Assembly (NCBI GenBank): GCA_003229495.1
Contig: QIEB01000562.1
Span: 1 to 7,231 of the forward strand
Reading direction: 5' to 3'
Length of the DNA stretch: 7,231 bases
Source of the DNA: Flammeovirgaceae bacterium
GTDB lineage: Bacteria; Bacteroidota; Bacteroidia; Cytophagales; Cyclobacteriaceae
Part shown: positions 1-5,946 of the stretch, in pieces
Layout: the number at the start of each line of letters is the position of its first letter
Numbering within the stretch: position 1 is the stretch's first letter
Notes under the pieces: generated by a model
Seen by the model: the letters and a program-made list of their open reading frames with translations, nothing else
What the model was told of the DNA's origin: nothing
Database searches by the model: none
Made by a program: the position numbers and the translations under genes

Positions 1-1
1 G

Positions 2-490
2 GGAACCGCCATTGGAAGCGCACTGGCGGTAGCTACCAACCGCATGAGAGAATCTGACTCCAAATCTAAAGTATTGATCCTGATAAGTGATGGCGATAAT
101 ACCGCTGGGAATATAGATCCTATTACCGCAGCTGAATTGGCTAGTGCATTTGAAATAAAGATGTATACTATTGGCATTGGGAAGGAAGGCCAAGTTCCCT
201 GGGGGAAAGATTTATTCGGTCGAACAAACTATGTCCAAAGCTCTCTTGATGAGACCACTCTAAGGGAAATAGCGGAAATTGGAGATGGAAAATTCTACCG
301 GGTGTCAAATGAGCAGGCTTTACAAGAAGTGTTTCAAGAAATTGATGAATACGAAAAAGTTGAGATCAAAGAATCACGCTTTAGCAATACCACTGATTTT
401 TATTCTGTATATCTTACCTGGGGGGTTATCTTTTTTTTGATATGGTTACTAACCAAATCGTCTTTTATAACTAATATTTTAGAAGACTGA
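2..490 (+). CDS. VWA-domain membrane protein, BatA/BatB-like (5' end outside window)
   Basis: This is the C-terminal 162 residues of a von Willebrand factor A protein; the reading frame is open to the left edge, so the start and the DxSxS part of the MIDAS metal site lie outside. Visible family marks are GTAIG (the likely MIDAS threonine), the strand KVLILISDGDN with the later MIDAS aspartate, and the strand MYTIGIG. A final hydrophobic segment (about YSVYLTWGVIFFLIWLL) should anchor the protein in the inner membrane, with a short tail after it. This layout fits BatA/BatB proteins of the Bacteroidota aerotolerance (Bat) operon, which are linked to envelope or oxidative stress, although the exact role is unsettled. 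The stop is 1 nt before yggS, so the two are probably cotranscribed. BatA and BatB cannot be told apart from this fragment. Confidence 0.85.
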   Translation, partial: GTAIGSALAVATNRMRESDSKSKVLILISDGDNTAGNIDPITAAELASAFEIKMYTIGIGKEGQVPWGKDLFGRTNYVQSSLDETTLREIAEIGDGKFYRVSNEQALQEVFQEIDEYEKVEIKESRFSNTTDFYSVYLTWGVIFFLIWLLTKSSFITNILED

Positions 491-491
491 T

Positions 492-1160
492 ATGTCCATC
501 GCTTCCAATCTAAACTCATTCGAAAAACGCCTTAAGGGAACTGGATGTCAACTGGTTGCTGTGAGTAAAACCAAGCCTGCTTCAGTAATTATGGAGGCCT
601 ACCACACTGGCTTCAGTCGATTCGGAGAGAATCGTGTTCAGGAACTAACAGAAAAATACCGGTCATTACCAAAAGACATTGAATGGCACATGATCGGACA
701 CTTACAAACCAACAAAGTTAAAATGATCGCCTCATTTGTTAGCATGATCCATGCAGTAGATTCCCTTAAATTAGCGACCGAAATAAATAAGCAGGCTACC
801 AGGTATGAAAGACTAATACCCTGTCTATTGCAGGTTCACATCGCTGAGGAAGAAAGTAAATTTGGGTTTGTACAAGAAAGCTTAGTTGAAATGATTACCG
901 CTGGTAACTTCGACAAGTTTAACCAATTGAAGATTACCGGTTTGATGGGAATGGCAACATTAACTGAGGACAGGGAACTGATTCGGGGAGAATTCAGAAA
1001 ACTCAAGCAGCTCTTTGACAAGATAAAATCTTTGCATATGCCTCCAAATTTTGACTTCAAGGAACTTTCCATGGGGATGAGCAATGACTTTGAGATCGCA
1101 ATTGATGAAGGGAGTACCTTAATCCGCATCGGAAGTAGCATTTTCGGTGCCAGAAACTAG
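492..1160 (+). CDS. yggS: YggS family pyridoxal phosphate homeostasis protein
   Basis: This is a cytosolic PLP-binding protein of the YggS/PROSC (YBL036C) family, which binds pyridoxal 5'-phosphate without known catalysis and helps balance vitamin B6 and amino/keto acid pools. It has a single alanine-racemase-like TIM barrel. Visible motifs are LVAVSKTKP with the PLP-binding Lys at residue 26, FGENRVQE, WHMIGHLQTNKVK, IHAVDS, SKFGF, GLMGMA, and the C-terminal block LSMGMSNDFEIAIDEGST followed by RIGSSIFGAR that binds the phosphate. At 222 residues it is close to the usual length (about 230) and looks complete. The ATG lies 1 nt after the VWA stop, which supports translation in the same transcript. 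The stop codon directly abuts a heptamer repeat array. Confidence 0.96.
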   Translation: MSIASNLNSFEKRLKGTGCQLVAVSKTKPASVIMEAYHTGFSRFGENRVQELTEKYRSLPKDIEWHMIGHLQTNKVKMIASFVSMIHAVDSLKLATEINKQATRYERLIPCLLQVHIAEEESKFGFVQESLVEMITAGNFDKFNQLKITGLMGMATLTEDRELIRGEFRKLKQLFDKIKSLHMPPNFDFKELSMGMSNDFEIAIDEGSTLIRIGSSIFGARN

Positions 1161-1258
1161 GGGCAAGGAGCATGGGGCATAGGGCAAGGGGCATGGGGCA
1201 TGGGGCATAGGGCAAGGGGCATAGGGCAAGGGGCAAGGAGCTAGGCGCAGGGCACCGA
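1161..1258 (+). repeat. G-rich heptamer tandem repeat (minisatellite), G-quadruplex-prone
   Basis: Read in steps of seven from base 1161, the sequence is twelve in-phase units of consensus GGGCAWR (gggcaag, gggcatg, gggcata, with gagcatg and gagctag as variants) to 1244. Two decayed units (gcgcagg, gcaccga) run to 1258. The 14-mer gggcatagggcaag occurs three times (1175, 1203, 1217), which suggests duplication in pairs. From 1175 to 1237 nine consecutive units each start with GGG and are separated by 4-nt spacers, which fits the classical G-quadruplex pattern on the plus strand. The array starts right after the yggS stop and ends just before the DUF423 promoter region. The unit length is not a multiple of three and no coding use is seen. 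Confidence 0.93.
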
Positions 1259-1266
1259 GCGGTATT

Positions 1267-1274
1267 TAACTTTG
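1267..1274 (+). promoter_or_regulatory. Possible -7 promoter element for the DUF423 gene
   Basis: TAACTTTG matches the Bacteroidota -7 consensus TAnnTTTG and lies 26 bp before the ATG at 1301, which would give a short leader of about 20 nt. No TTTG is present where the -33 element should be; that position falls in the decayed end of the heptamer array. Confidence 0.35.
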
Positions 1275-1300
1275 TAGGTGATGATACTAATTAATAAACT

Positions 1301-1675
1301 ATGCAAAAACTGATATTATTAACTGGAGCCGGATTTGCCGGTCTGTCGGTTATTATTGGAGCATTTGGCTCGCATGCCTTAAAAGAATTGCTTGAGGCCA
1401 ACCAACGAACCGACACTTTCAATTTAGGAGTCACCTATCAATTCTACCACAGTTTAGCTCTGCTACTGATCGGGGGGCTAATGTTCAAAATCCCTCACAG
1501 GTTTATGCATTATGCAGCCTGGTCTCATATTGCAGGGATCATCTTATTTTCAGGATCCCTATACATGCTATGTCTAACCGCCAACACCAAATGGGGAGCG
1601 ATTACACCTTTGGGAGGTGTGCTTTTTATAGCTGGCTGGGTCTTTCTGACAATTGCAATTTCAAAATCTATGTAA
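1301..1675 (+). CDS. DUF423 family small membrane protein (YgdD-like)
   Basis: This is a 124-residue inner-membrane protein of the DUF423 family (E. coli YgdD, about 131 residues), whose function is unknown. Four hydrophobic segments can be seen, at about residues 4-23, 46-62, 68-92 and 99-121. Family marks are GAFGSHALK (20-28), the TYQFYHSLALLL block (45-56), FSGSLY (83-88) and ITPLGGVLFIAGW (101-113). The ATG at 1301 follows an A/T-rich stretch without a Shine-Dalgarno sequence, which is normal in this phylum, and the family N-terminus fits this start. It is separated from yggS by the heptamer array and has its own -7-like element, so it may be transcribed alone or by read-through. A hairpin terminator lies 26 bp after its stop. 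Confidence 0.93.
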   Translation: MQKLILLTGAGFAGLSVIIGAFGSHALKELLEANQRTDTFNLGVTYQFYHSLALLLIGGLMFKIPHRFMHYAAWSHIAGIILFSGSLYMLCLTANTKWGAITPLGGVLFIAGWVFLTIAISKSM

Positions 1676-1700
1676 TATTGGAATTTTTCCCTGGTAATAT

Positions 1701-1725
1701 AAAAGGCCCCATAACAGGGCCTTTT
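1701..1725. terminator. Bidirectional intrinsic terminator
   Basis: A perfect 9-bp inverted repeat, AAAAGGCCC (1701-1709) and GGGCCTTTT (1717-1725), encloses a 7-nt loop. The A and T ends give a U-tail in either direction. It lies between the DUF423 gene on the plus strand and the DUF1573 gene on the minus strand, which converge, so it can end both transcripts. Confidence 0.85.
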
Positions 1726-1761
1726 GTAAGCGTTTTAACTCGGATTAAATTCTAACGAGGA

Positions 1762-2181
1762 TCAGGTCTCGTCTTTCTTTTTAGGAAGCACATTTGCCTT
1801 GATACTTACCTTTTCCCGGGGATTTATCGCATTTGAAACCACCGTAATGATTTTGTTCTGGGCCCCGTTTTTACCCTTGCTATCAAACCGAACCTCAATT
1901 TCAGCAGATTTATTAGGCTCCACCGGGTCTCTGGGCCAACTAGTGGCAGTGCACCCACAGGTAACTAGCACGTTGGACAGAATCAAAGGCTGGTTGCCGG
2001 TATTTTCAAACTTAAAAGTATGCTCTACTACATCACCTTGGGTTATATCTCCAAAATTCTTAGAGCTTTCGGCAAAGGTAATCTCTGGTCCTTCCGTAGT
2101 TTCTTCATTCTGTGACTGGGCCTGGCCAATCAATACAAAACCGGCCAGCAACAGGGACAACGCAAAAAATTTTCTAGTCAT
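1762..2181 (-). CDS. DUF1573 domain secreted protein
   Basis: This 139-residue protein has an N-terminal signal peptide: a charged start, a hydrophobic core at about residues 5-20, and possible cleavage near GQA-QS at residue 21. It is therefore probably exported to the periplasm or surface. A single Ig-like beta-sandwich of the DUF1573 family follows: ITFAESSKNFGDITQGD (34-50), the strand pattern HTFKFENTGNQPLIL (54-68), and the family's TCGC motif with Cys75 and Cys77, then SWPRDPVEPN and a VRFDSKGKNG block. The function of DUF1573 is not established; the fold resembles ASPM/SPD-2/Hydin Ig-like domains and is very common in Bacteroidota. No lipobox cysteine is seen. The tail is lysine-rich and polar. 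It lies 66 bp after the helicase stop on the same strand but has its own promoter, so separate control is likely. Confidence 0.92.
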   Translation of the reverse strand: MTRKFFALSLLLAGFVLIGQAQSQNEETTEGPEITFAESSKNFGDITQGDVVEHTFKFENTGNQPLILSNVLVTCGCTATSWPRDPVEPNKSAEIEVRFDSKGKNGAQNKIITVVSNAINPREKVSIKANVLPKKKDET

Positions 2182-2207
2182 AACTTTGTTTTTTACTAAT
2201 TTCTTAA

Positions 2208-2238
2208 CAAATGTATCATATTCAGGTCATTCCTACAA
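2208..2238 (-). promoter_or_regulatory. Bacteroidota-type promoter for the DUF1573 gene
   Basis: On the minus strand, TACATTTG (2208-2215) is an exact match to TAnnTTTG, with TTG (2236-2238, preceded by A as ATTG) 20 bp upstream as the -33 element. The predicted transcript start leaves a leader of roughly 20 nt before the ATG at 2181. The promoter lies entirely in the gap after the helicase stop. Confidence 0.6.
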
Positions 2239-2247
2239 TAATCTTGC

Positions 2248-3660
2248 CTAACTGTTAAAAAATTCAGGGCCAAAGTTAACCAGGAACAGTTCATCTGTTG
2301 CTCTGGTCACTCCTGTATATAACCAACGCAAATAATCAAGATTAAGTTGTTCTGGTGGCACATAACCTTTATCTAAAAAAATGGCCTTCCACTGCCCTCC
2401 TTGGGATTTATGGCAAGTTAAAGCATAGGCAAATTTAATCTGCAATGATTGGAGGTAAGGGTCATTTTTTAGAGCATTTTTTACTTCCCTGCTGTTCACG
2501 TTGCCATGGTAGTCCATTTTTACCTGATCAAAAAGCGACCGAAACTGTTCTTCTGATAATGACGGATGGGTTGAGTGCAATGTATCCAGTATAACTTTCA
2601 CTACCAGTGCTTGACTGGCAGGGTCATCCAGCAATCGGATTTCAATATCTGCAAAACGGAACCCATACTTTTCTTCTAAACTTAAGATCTTCATTACTTC
2701 GGCAAACTCTCCATTGGCCAAAAACCCCATGGGTGAGTGTTCCGGTTTATAGAAATAATTATTACGGACTATCATTATTTGATCACCGGCTTCCAACTCC
2801 TGTTCGTAGAAAAAGAGCGCATGTCGAATGTACCTGTTATAATCCACCGCATTTCTGTTGGAACGGCAAATTACTATGGTCTCTCCCAATCCGTACTTAT
2901 CATAAGCGTATCTAAGTCCCTCTTCAAGACGGTCGCCATCCATCTTAAAAATATCTGCTGGTTTCAAGGTGAATTTTATCTTGGGAATAGAATTTTTCAT
3001 TTGGTGCCGAAGGGAGTTGGCATTTTTTAAAATTCCAGAGTCAAATGACTGTCGCATCACTTCGTTAAGTTCCACTGACAGAACAGATAATCCATACTTT
3101 TGCTGTAGATGGGATTCTGACAGTGCAAGGCTGTTAGATTGACCCACAGGGGGCAACTGAGCATCATCACCAATAAGCATTAGTTTATTTCCGTTATTTT
3201 GGAAGACATAATTAACCAGATCGGATAATACTCCAGCTTCCAGATACCCCTCGGAAATCATTGATGCTTCATCCACAATGAAAATAGTGTTATTTGAATA
3301 GTTCTTCTTCAACTGAAAAAACCCACCTCTAATAGTCTCCTTATCTTTTATCCTGTAAATAATCTTATGAATTGTAAAGGCAGATTTTCGGGCATATCTT
3401 GCCAGTACTTTAGCCGCTCTACCGGTAGGTGCTAATAATATTACCTTAAATCCGAAGGAAGGGAGCGTTTTTACCAGAGCGCCTACTAACGAGGTTTTAC
3501 CAGTACCGGCATAACCTTTTAACACCAGGGTAATTCTTGGATCATCCGACTGGACGAATTGTTCGGTAAGGCTAAAGAACCGATATTGGTCCTTGGTTGG
3601 ATCAAATGTGAACTTACTAGCTAATATTTCTGCTGCCCTGGCAGTATTGGGTGCTTTCAA
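2248..3660 (-). CDS. RecD-like superfamily 1 ATP-dependent DNA helicase
   Basis: This 470-residue cytosolic protein is a compact SF1 helicase related to the RecD/RecD2 and Pif1 group, expected to unwind DNA 5'-3' using ATP. Motifs in order are Walker A GYAGTGKT (49-56, Lys55), motif Ia LLAPTGRAAKVL (75-86), Walker B IFIVDEAS (126-133), motif III GDDAQLPPVG (164-173), VMRQS (201-205), a UvrD_C_2-type motif TCHKSQGGQW (415-424) and motif VI YTGVTRA (448-454) with Arg453. It lacks the long N-terminal region of RecD2 and any RecB/RecC partner, so it is not a RecBCD subunit. The probable start is TTG at 3660: an in-frame stop (3688-3690) lies just upstream, no ATG intervenes, and an AAAGGAG precedes it. 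The DUF1573 gene follows after 66 bp. Confidence 0.93.
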   Translation of the reverse strand: MKAPNTARAAEILASKFTFDPTKDQYRFFSLTEQFVQSDDPRITLVLKGYAGTGKTSLVGALVKTLPSFGFKVILLAPTGRAAKVLARYARKSAFTIHKIIYRIKDKETIRGGFFQLKKNYSNNTIFIVDEASMISEGYLEAGVLSDLVNYVFQNNGNKLMLIGDDAQLPPVGQSNSLALSESHLQQKYGLSVLSVELNEVMRQSFDSGILKNANSLRHQMKNSIPKIKFTLKPADIFKMDGDRLEEGLRYAYDKYGLGETIVICRSNRNAVDYNRYIRHALFFYEQELEAGDQIMIVRNNYFYKPEHSPMGFLANGEFAEVMKILSLEEKYGFRFADIEIRLLDDPASQALVVKVILDTLHSTHPSLSEEQFRSLFDQVKMDYHGNVNSREVKNALKNDPYLQSLQIKFAYALTCHKSQGGQWKAIFLDKGYVPPEQLNLDYLRWLYTGVTRATDELFLVNFGPEFFNS

Positions 3661-3671
3661 TTTAGTATTCT

Positions 3672-3678
3672 CTCCTTT
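3672..3678 (-). promoter_or_regulatory. Shine-Dalgarno-like site deciding the TTG start of the helicase
   Basis: AAAGGAG on the minus strand lies 11 nt before the TTG at 3660. Other genes in the window lack such a site, as is usual in Bacteroidota, and here it pairs with the only usable start between the upstream in-frame stop and the conserved part of the protein. Confidence 0.5.
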
Positions 3679-3709
3679 GTTAGTATGTCAGATGTTGTTA
3701 GCATGGCAG

Positions 3710-3732
3710 TTAAACCCGGATTATGCATTAGA
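3710..3732 (+). repeat. Left end of MITE-like element: TTAAA direct repeat plus inverted repeat
   Basis: TTAAA (3710-3714) is followed by the 18-bp terminal inverted repeat CCCGGATTATGCATTAGA (3715-3732). It matches the reverse complement of 3871-3888 at 17 of 18 positions; the one difference is at position 14 (T versus C). Confidence 0.8.
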
Positions 3733-3888
3733 CTTCGTAGTGAGAGACTTAAATGGCTGTGAGATAGGCACTCGCGCTGATCTTTGCAACGGAAACATAG
3801 CACCGCTATGGTGAGTAGGAAAAATCGAGCAAATGCCTAGATTGTAGTCAGTTAAGGCTCGTAATAGATTTCTAGTGCATAATCCGGG
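3715..3888. mobile_element. MITE-like non-autonomous element, 174 bp
   Basis: The element is bounded by 18-bp terminal inverted repeats (3715-3732 and 3871-3888) and flanked on both sides by TTAAA (3710-3714 and 3889-3893), a candidate 5-bp target-site duplication. No transposase fits inside, so it would be moved in trans. Its interior holds a small hairpin, CATAGC-ACC-GCTATG (3796-3810). Ends starting with CC and a 4-5 bp duplication recall IS1380-type elements, but I cannot confirm the family. Because TTAA is itself a palindrome, part of the direct repeat could instead belong to the inverted repeat. It sits in the promoter region between the divergent helicase and Nudix genes, 30 bp before the Nudix ATG. 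Confidence 0.72.
3841..3872 (+). promoter_or_regulatory. Possible outward promoter in the right end of the MITE-like element
   Basis: ATTG (3841-3844) and TAGATTTC (3865-3872) are spaced by 20 bp, the same geometry as the DUF1573 promoter; the -7 box differs from TAnnTTTG only at its last base. Transcription would start near 3878 and read into the Nudix gene at 3924. Confidence 0.3.
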
Positions 3889-3893
3889 TTAAA
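3871..3893 (+). repeat. Right end of MITE-like element: inverted repeat plus TTAAA direct repeat
   Basis: TCTAGTGCATAATCCGGG (3871-3888) is the partner inverted repeat of 3715-3732, followed at once by TTAAA (3889-3893), identical to the pentamer before the left end. Confidence 0.8.
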
Positions 3894-3923
3894 ACAGTGC
3901 TAAGTTTACGAATAGACCTACTA

Positions 3924-4409
3924 ATGGAAGAACAATTAGTTAAAAACTTCGGAAGGACACTAAGATTAAGGGCATGCGGAATTCTTGTCAATGAGCAGGG
4001 AGTATTGATGGTGAGGCATAGGGGACTAACCGCCGCTGGTCATTTATGGGCTCCACCAGGTGGAGGTATGCTGTTTGGAAAGTCAGCCCATGAATGTCTG
4101 GAAAGGGAATTCCTTGAAGAAACCGGTCTGCTAATTAAAGTAGAGGAATTATTGTTTGTTAATGAATTCCATGCCGATCCTTTGCACGCTTTAGAGCTTT
4201 TTTTTAAAGTTCAACAAACCGGAGGGCGTCTAAAAATAGGGTATGATCCTGAACTTGGCCCTGACAATCAAATTATTGATGAAGTCAGATACTTTCAACA
4301 AAACGATATAGAAGATGAACAAGGACCCCAGTTACATTCGGTATTTCAAAAAATAAGTCACCCCCAACAGCTTTTATATTTGAACGGGTATTTCCAAAAT
4401 TGGAAATAA
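3924..4409 (+). CDS. Nudix hydrolase
   Basis: This 161-residue cytosolic protein has one Nudix domain and is expected to cleave a nucleoside diphosphate linked to some group X, using Mg2+. The substrate cannot be told from sequence. After RLRACGILVNEQGVLMVRHR (14-33) comes WAPPGGG (42-48) and the Nudix box at residues 47-69, with the catalytic core REFLEETGL (61-69) intact. The first glutamate of the box (GX5E) is a lysine (Lys53, GKS where GES is usual), a tolerated change in some family members. The ATG at 3924 is preferred to a GTG nine codons upstream, which begins only 3 bp after the element's direct repeat and would add residues unlike the usual family start. The next gene follows after 70 bp. 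Confidence 0.9.
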   Translation: MEEQLVKNFGRTLRLRACGILVNEQGVLMVRHRGLTAAGHLWAPPGGGMLFGKSAHECLEREFLEETGLLIKVEELLFVNEFHADPLHALELFFKVQQTGGRLKIGYDPELGPDNQIIDEVRYFQQNDIEDEQGPQLHSVFQKISHPQQLLYLNGYFQNWK

Positions 4410-4479
4410 TTACATAAAATAGCGTTCTAATTGGTCATAATTTAGTTGATCAATGTTGGAATAACTAAATTCGTATAAA

Positions 4480-5055
4480 ATGAACATCACCAAGATACTA
4501 ACGGTTGTATTCTATCTGGTCAGCATCGGACTGGCTTATTTCTTGATTAGCGGGATTTCGCATGATATTGAACAGGAAAAATTGATCAACTCAATTGAGT
4601 TAAAAGTGATTGATAAATTAATGCAAATTCGAGATGCAGAAATATCGTACCAGGTATCCAACGGGGTATTCACCAGTGATTGGGATAAACTAGTAAATTT
4701 TGTAGATACCGGCAGGATATATATTACTGAAAGAAAGGAAACTATCATTACCCTGGATTATGGGGCTGACAGCGTAGTATTACAAATAGATACTCTTGGT
4801 TCAGTACCGGTAATTGACTCTTTATTCTCATCAGATTTTGATATAAAAAGGCTGCCTTTTGTTCCTGATTCTGACAAAAAATTCCTTTTATGGGCGGATA
4901 AGATAAATAAAAGCGGAGTTATGGTTGATGTGATTGAGGTGGTGGACCCTGATCCTATGGATCCAACCCGTCATGAAGACAATGAAATCAAAAATCGGAA
5001 ACCCCTGCGCTTCGGTAGCCGTACGGATGTGACAACAGCTGGAAATTGGGAATAA
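4480..5055 (+). CDS. Conserved hypothetical single-pass membrane protein with pilin-like N-terminal region
   Basis: I do not recognise a named family for this 191-residue protein. It starts with a short polar stretch and one hydrophobic segment (about residues 7-25), followed by a helix rich in E, K and L (30-58) and then RDAEISYQVSNGVFTSDWDK (51-70). That combination recalls type IV pilins and pseudopilins, where a long N-terminal helix leads into a region that reads roughly R-AE--Y---NG-Y---W--L. There is no prepilin peptidase site (G before F/M at the start of the helix), so it is not a canonical pilin. The rest is acidic, with a proline-rich linker (VVDPDPMDP, 154-162), and ends PLRFGSRTDVTTAGNWE. 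The bulk should face the periplasm. A weak promoter, GTTG (4445-4448) and TAAATTCG (4466-4473), precedes the ATG. DUF3822 follows after 15 bp. Confidence 0.8.
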   Translation: MNITKILTVVFYLVSIGLAYFLISGISHDIEQEKLINSIELKVIDKLMQIRDAEISYQVSNGVFTSDWDKLVNFVDTGRIYITERKETIITLDYGADSVVLQIDTLGSVPVIDSLFSSDFDIKRLPFVPDSDKKFLLWADKINKSGVMVDVIEVVDPDPMDPTRHEDNEIKNRKPLRFGSRTDVTTAGNWE

Positions 5056-5070
5056 TTGGGATAAACCAGT

Positions 5071-5943
5071 GTGGTAGACTATCATTTAGTTAGAAAAGTA
5101 AAAAGCCATAAGTTTAATGTCGACCACCTGAGTCAATATAATCTTTACTTTTTACTGGGAAAACAGCATTTTAAATTTTGTGTCATTGACGCCAAATCAA
5201 ACTATTGCTTGCTGCTGGAAGATTATCTTATTGGCAGCAATGACCAACCCGATGAAATTGTAGACACCTTAAAAGTCCTGTTCGAAAGCCACCATCTGCT
5301 GAACGCCGGATTTTGGAGTTCCATCAAGCTGGCGTTCTTAAATCCAAAGTCCGTACTAGTTCCCAGCCAATTATTTGATAAAGAATCACTGTCAGACTAC
5401 CTGAAATTAAACTGTAAAATTCACCCCGACGAAGAGTATCACTACTACAAACACAATACCGGTAAGTTTGTTAATGTCTTTGCGGCAAATAAAAAGATTG
5501 TTGGTTGGTTCAAAGAGTTATACCCAAATCTTAACATTCATTTATTGCATTATTGCAGTGCGTTAATTGAGGGCGTACCCCGTCAGAGCGATACCAGTCA
5601 ACTGAAATCAATGTCTCTATTTCTTAATATTGATTCAACAGAGGTATTAGTTCACGAAAGTGCTAAATTGCTGTATTGCAACCAATTCGCCCATCAGAAT
5701 GCGTCTGAATTATTGAATTATGTACTGGTCGCCATGGATCAATTAGAGCTCGACCCCAACTTTAACAAAGTTCAGATATGGGGCAATATCAATAACCAAT
5801 CAGAGTATTTTAAAATTTTGTACAAATATATAAGGAACATCTCATTTGGTAAACGTCCTTCTGTGCTCAATTTCAGTTTTGAATTCGACGAAATCGATGA
5901 GCATCAATATTTCGATCTAATGGGGCTTTTTTATTGCGAGTAG
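5071..5943 (+). CDS. DUF3822 family protein (actin/ASKHA-like fold)
   Basis: This 290-residue protein without signal peptide or membrane segment belongs to DUF3822, a Bacteroidota family of unknown function. From memory, a Bacteroides thetaiotaomicron member (BT_3980) has an actin-like ATPase (ASKHA) fold. The sequence agrees with two duplicated RNase-H-like halves: FKFCVIDAKSNYCLLLEDY (34-52) in the first, and SLFLNIDSTEVLVHESAKLLYCNQF in the second, followed by helices and a late IWGNI strand motif. The glycine-rich phosphate loops of active ASKHA ATPases are not evident, so nucleotide hydrolysis is doubtful. The start is GTG at 5071: a stop (5062-5064) lies just upstream in frame, and MVDYHLVRKVKSHKFNVD resembles family N-termini. 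It lies 15 bp after the membrane protein and 3 bp before coaD, in one probable operon. Confidence 0.85.
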   Translation: MVDYHLVRKVKSHKFNVDHLSQYNLYFLLGKQHFKFCVIDAKSNYCLLLEDYLIGSNDQPDEIVDTLKVLFESHHLLNAGFWSSIKLAFLNPKSVLVPSQLFDKESLSDYLKLNCKIHPDEEYHYYKHNTGKFVNVFAANKKIVGWFKELYPNLNIHLLHYCSALIEGVPRQSDTSQLKSMSLFLNIDSTEVLVHESAKLLYCNQFAHQNASELLNYVLVAMDQLELDPNFNKVQIWGNINNQSEYFKILYKYIRNISFGKRPSVLNFSFEFDEIDEHQYFDLMGLFYCE

Positions 5944-5946
5944 CCT

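Noticed and set aside
836..1141. Minus-strand open frame inside yggS
   Set aside because: It lies opposite conserved YggS motifs and resembles no protein family.
1161..1258. CRISPR array
   Set aside because: Seven-bp units in direct contact with no unique spacers; this is a minisatellite.
1799..2251. Long plus-strand open frame across the DUF1573 gene
   Set aside because: It is antisense to a clear DUF1573 protein with signal peptide and promoter, and its own translation shows no family motif.
2607..3030. Two overlapping plus-strand open frames inside the helicase gene
   Set aside because: They are antisense to a helicase with all motifs in place; no start signals or recognisable domains.
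3796..3810. Hairpin CATAGC-ACC-GCTATG inside the element as a terminator
   Set aside because: Only 6 bp of stem and no T-run; treated as an internal feature of the element.
3593..3814. Plus-strand open frame running from the helicase 5' end into the MITE-like element
   Set aside because: It begins inside the helicase coding sequence on the other strand and ends in non-coding element DNA; no family resemblance.
3897..3923. GTG start nine codons upstream of the Nudix hydrolase ATG
   Set aside because: The extra residues begin 3 bp after the transposon-like direct repeat, there is no Shine-Dalgarno sequence, and the ATG at 3924 gives a normal Nudix N-terminus.
4389..4408. Inverted repeat TATTTCCAA/TTGGAAATA at the end of the Nudix gene as a terminator
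   Set aside because: The arms are AT-rich with a 2-nt spacer, lie mostly in coding sequence and are not followed by a T-run.
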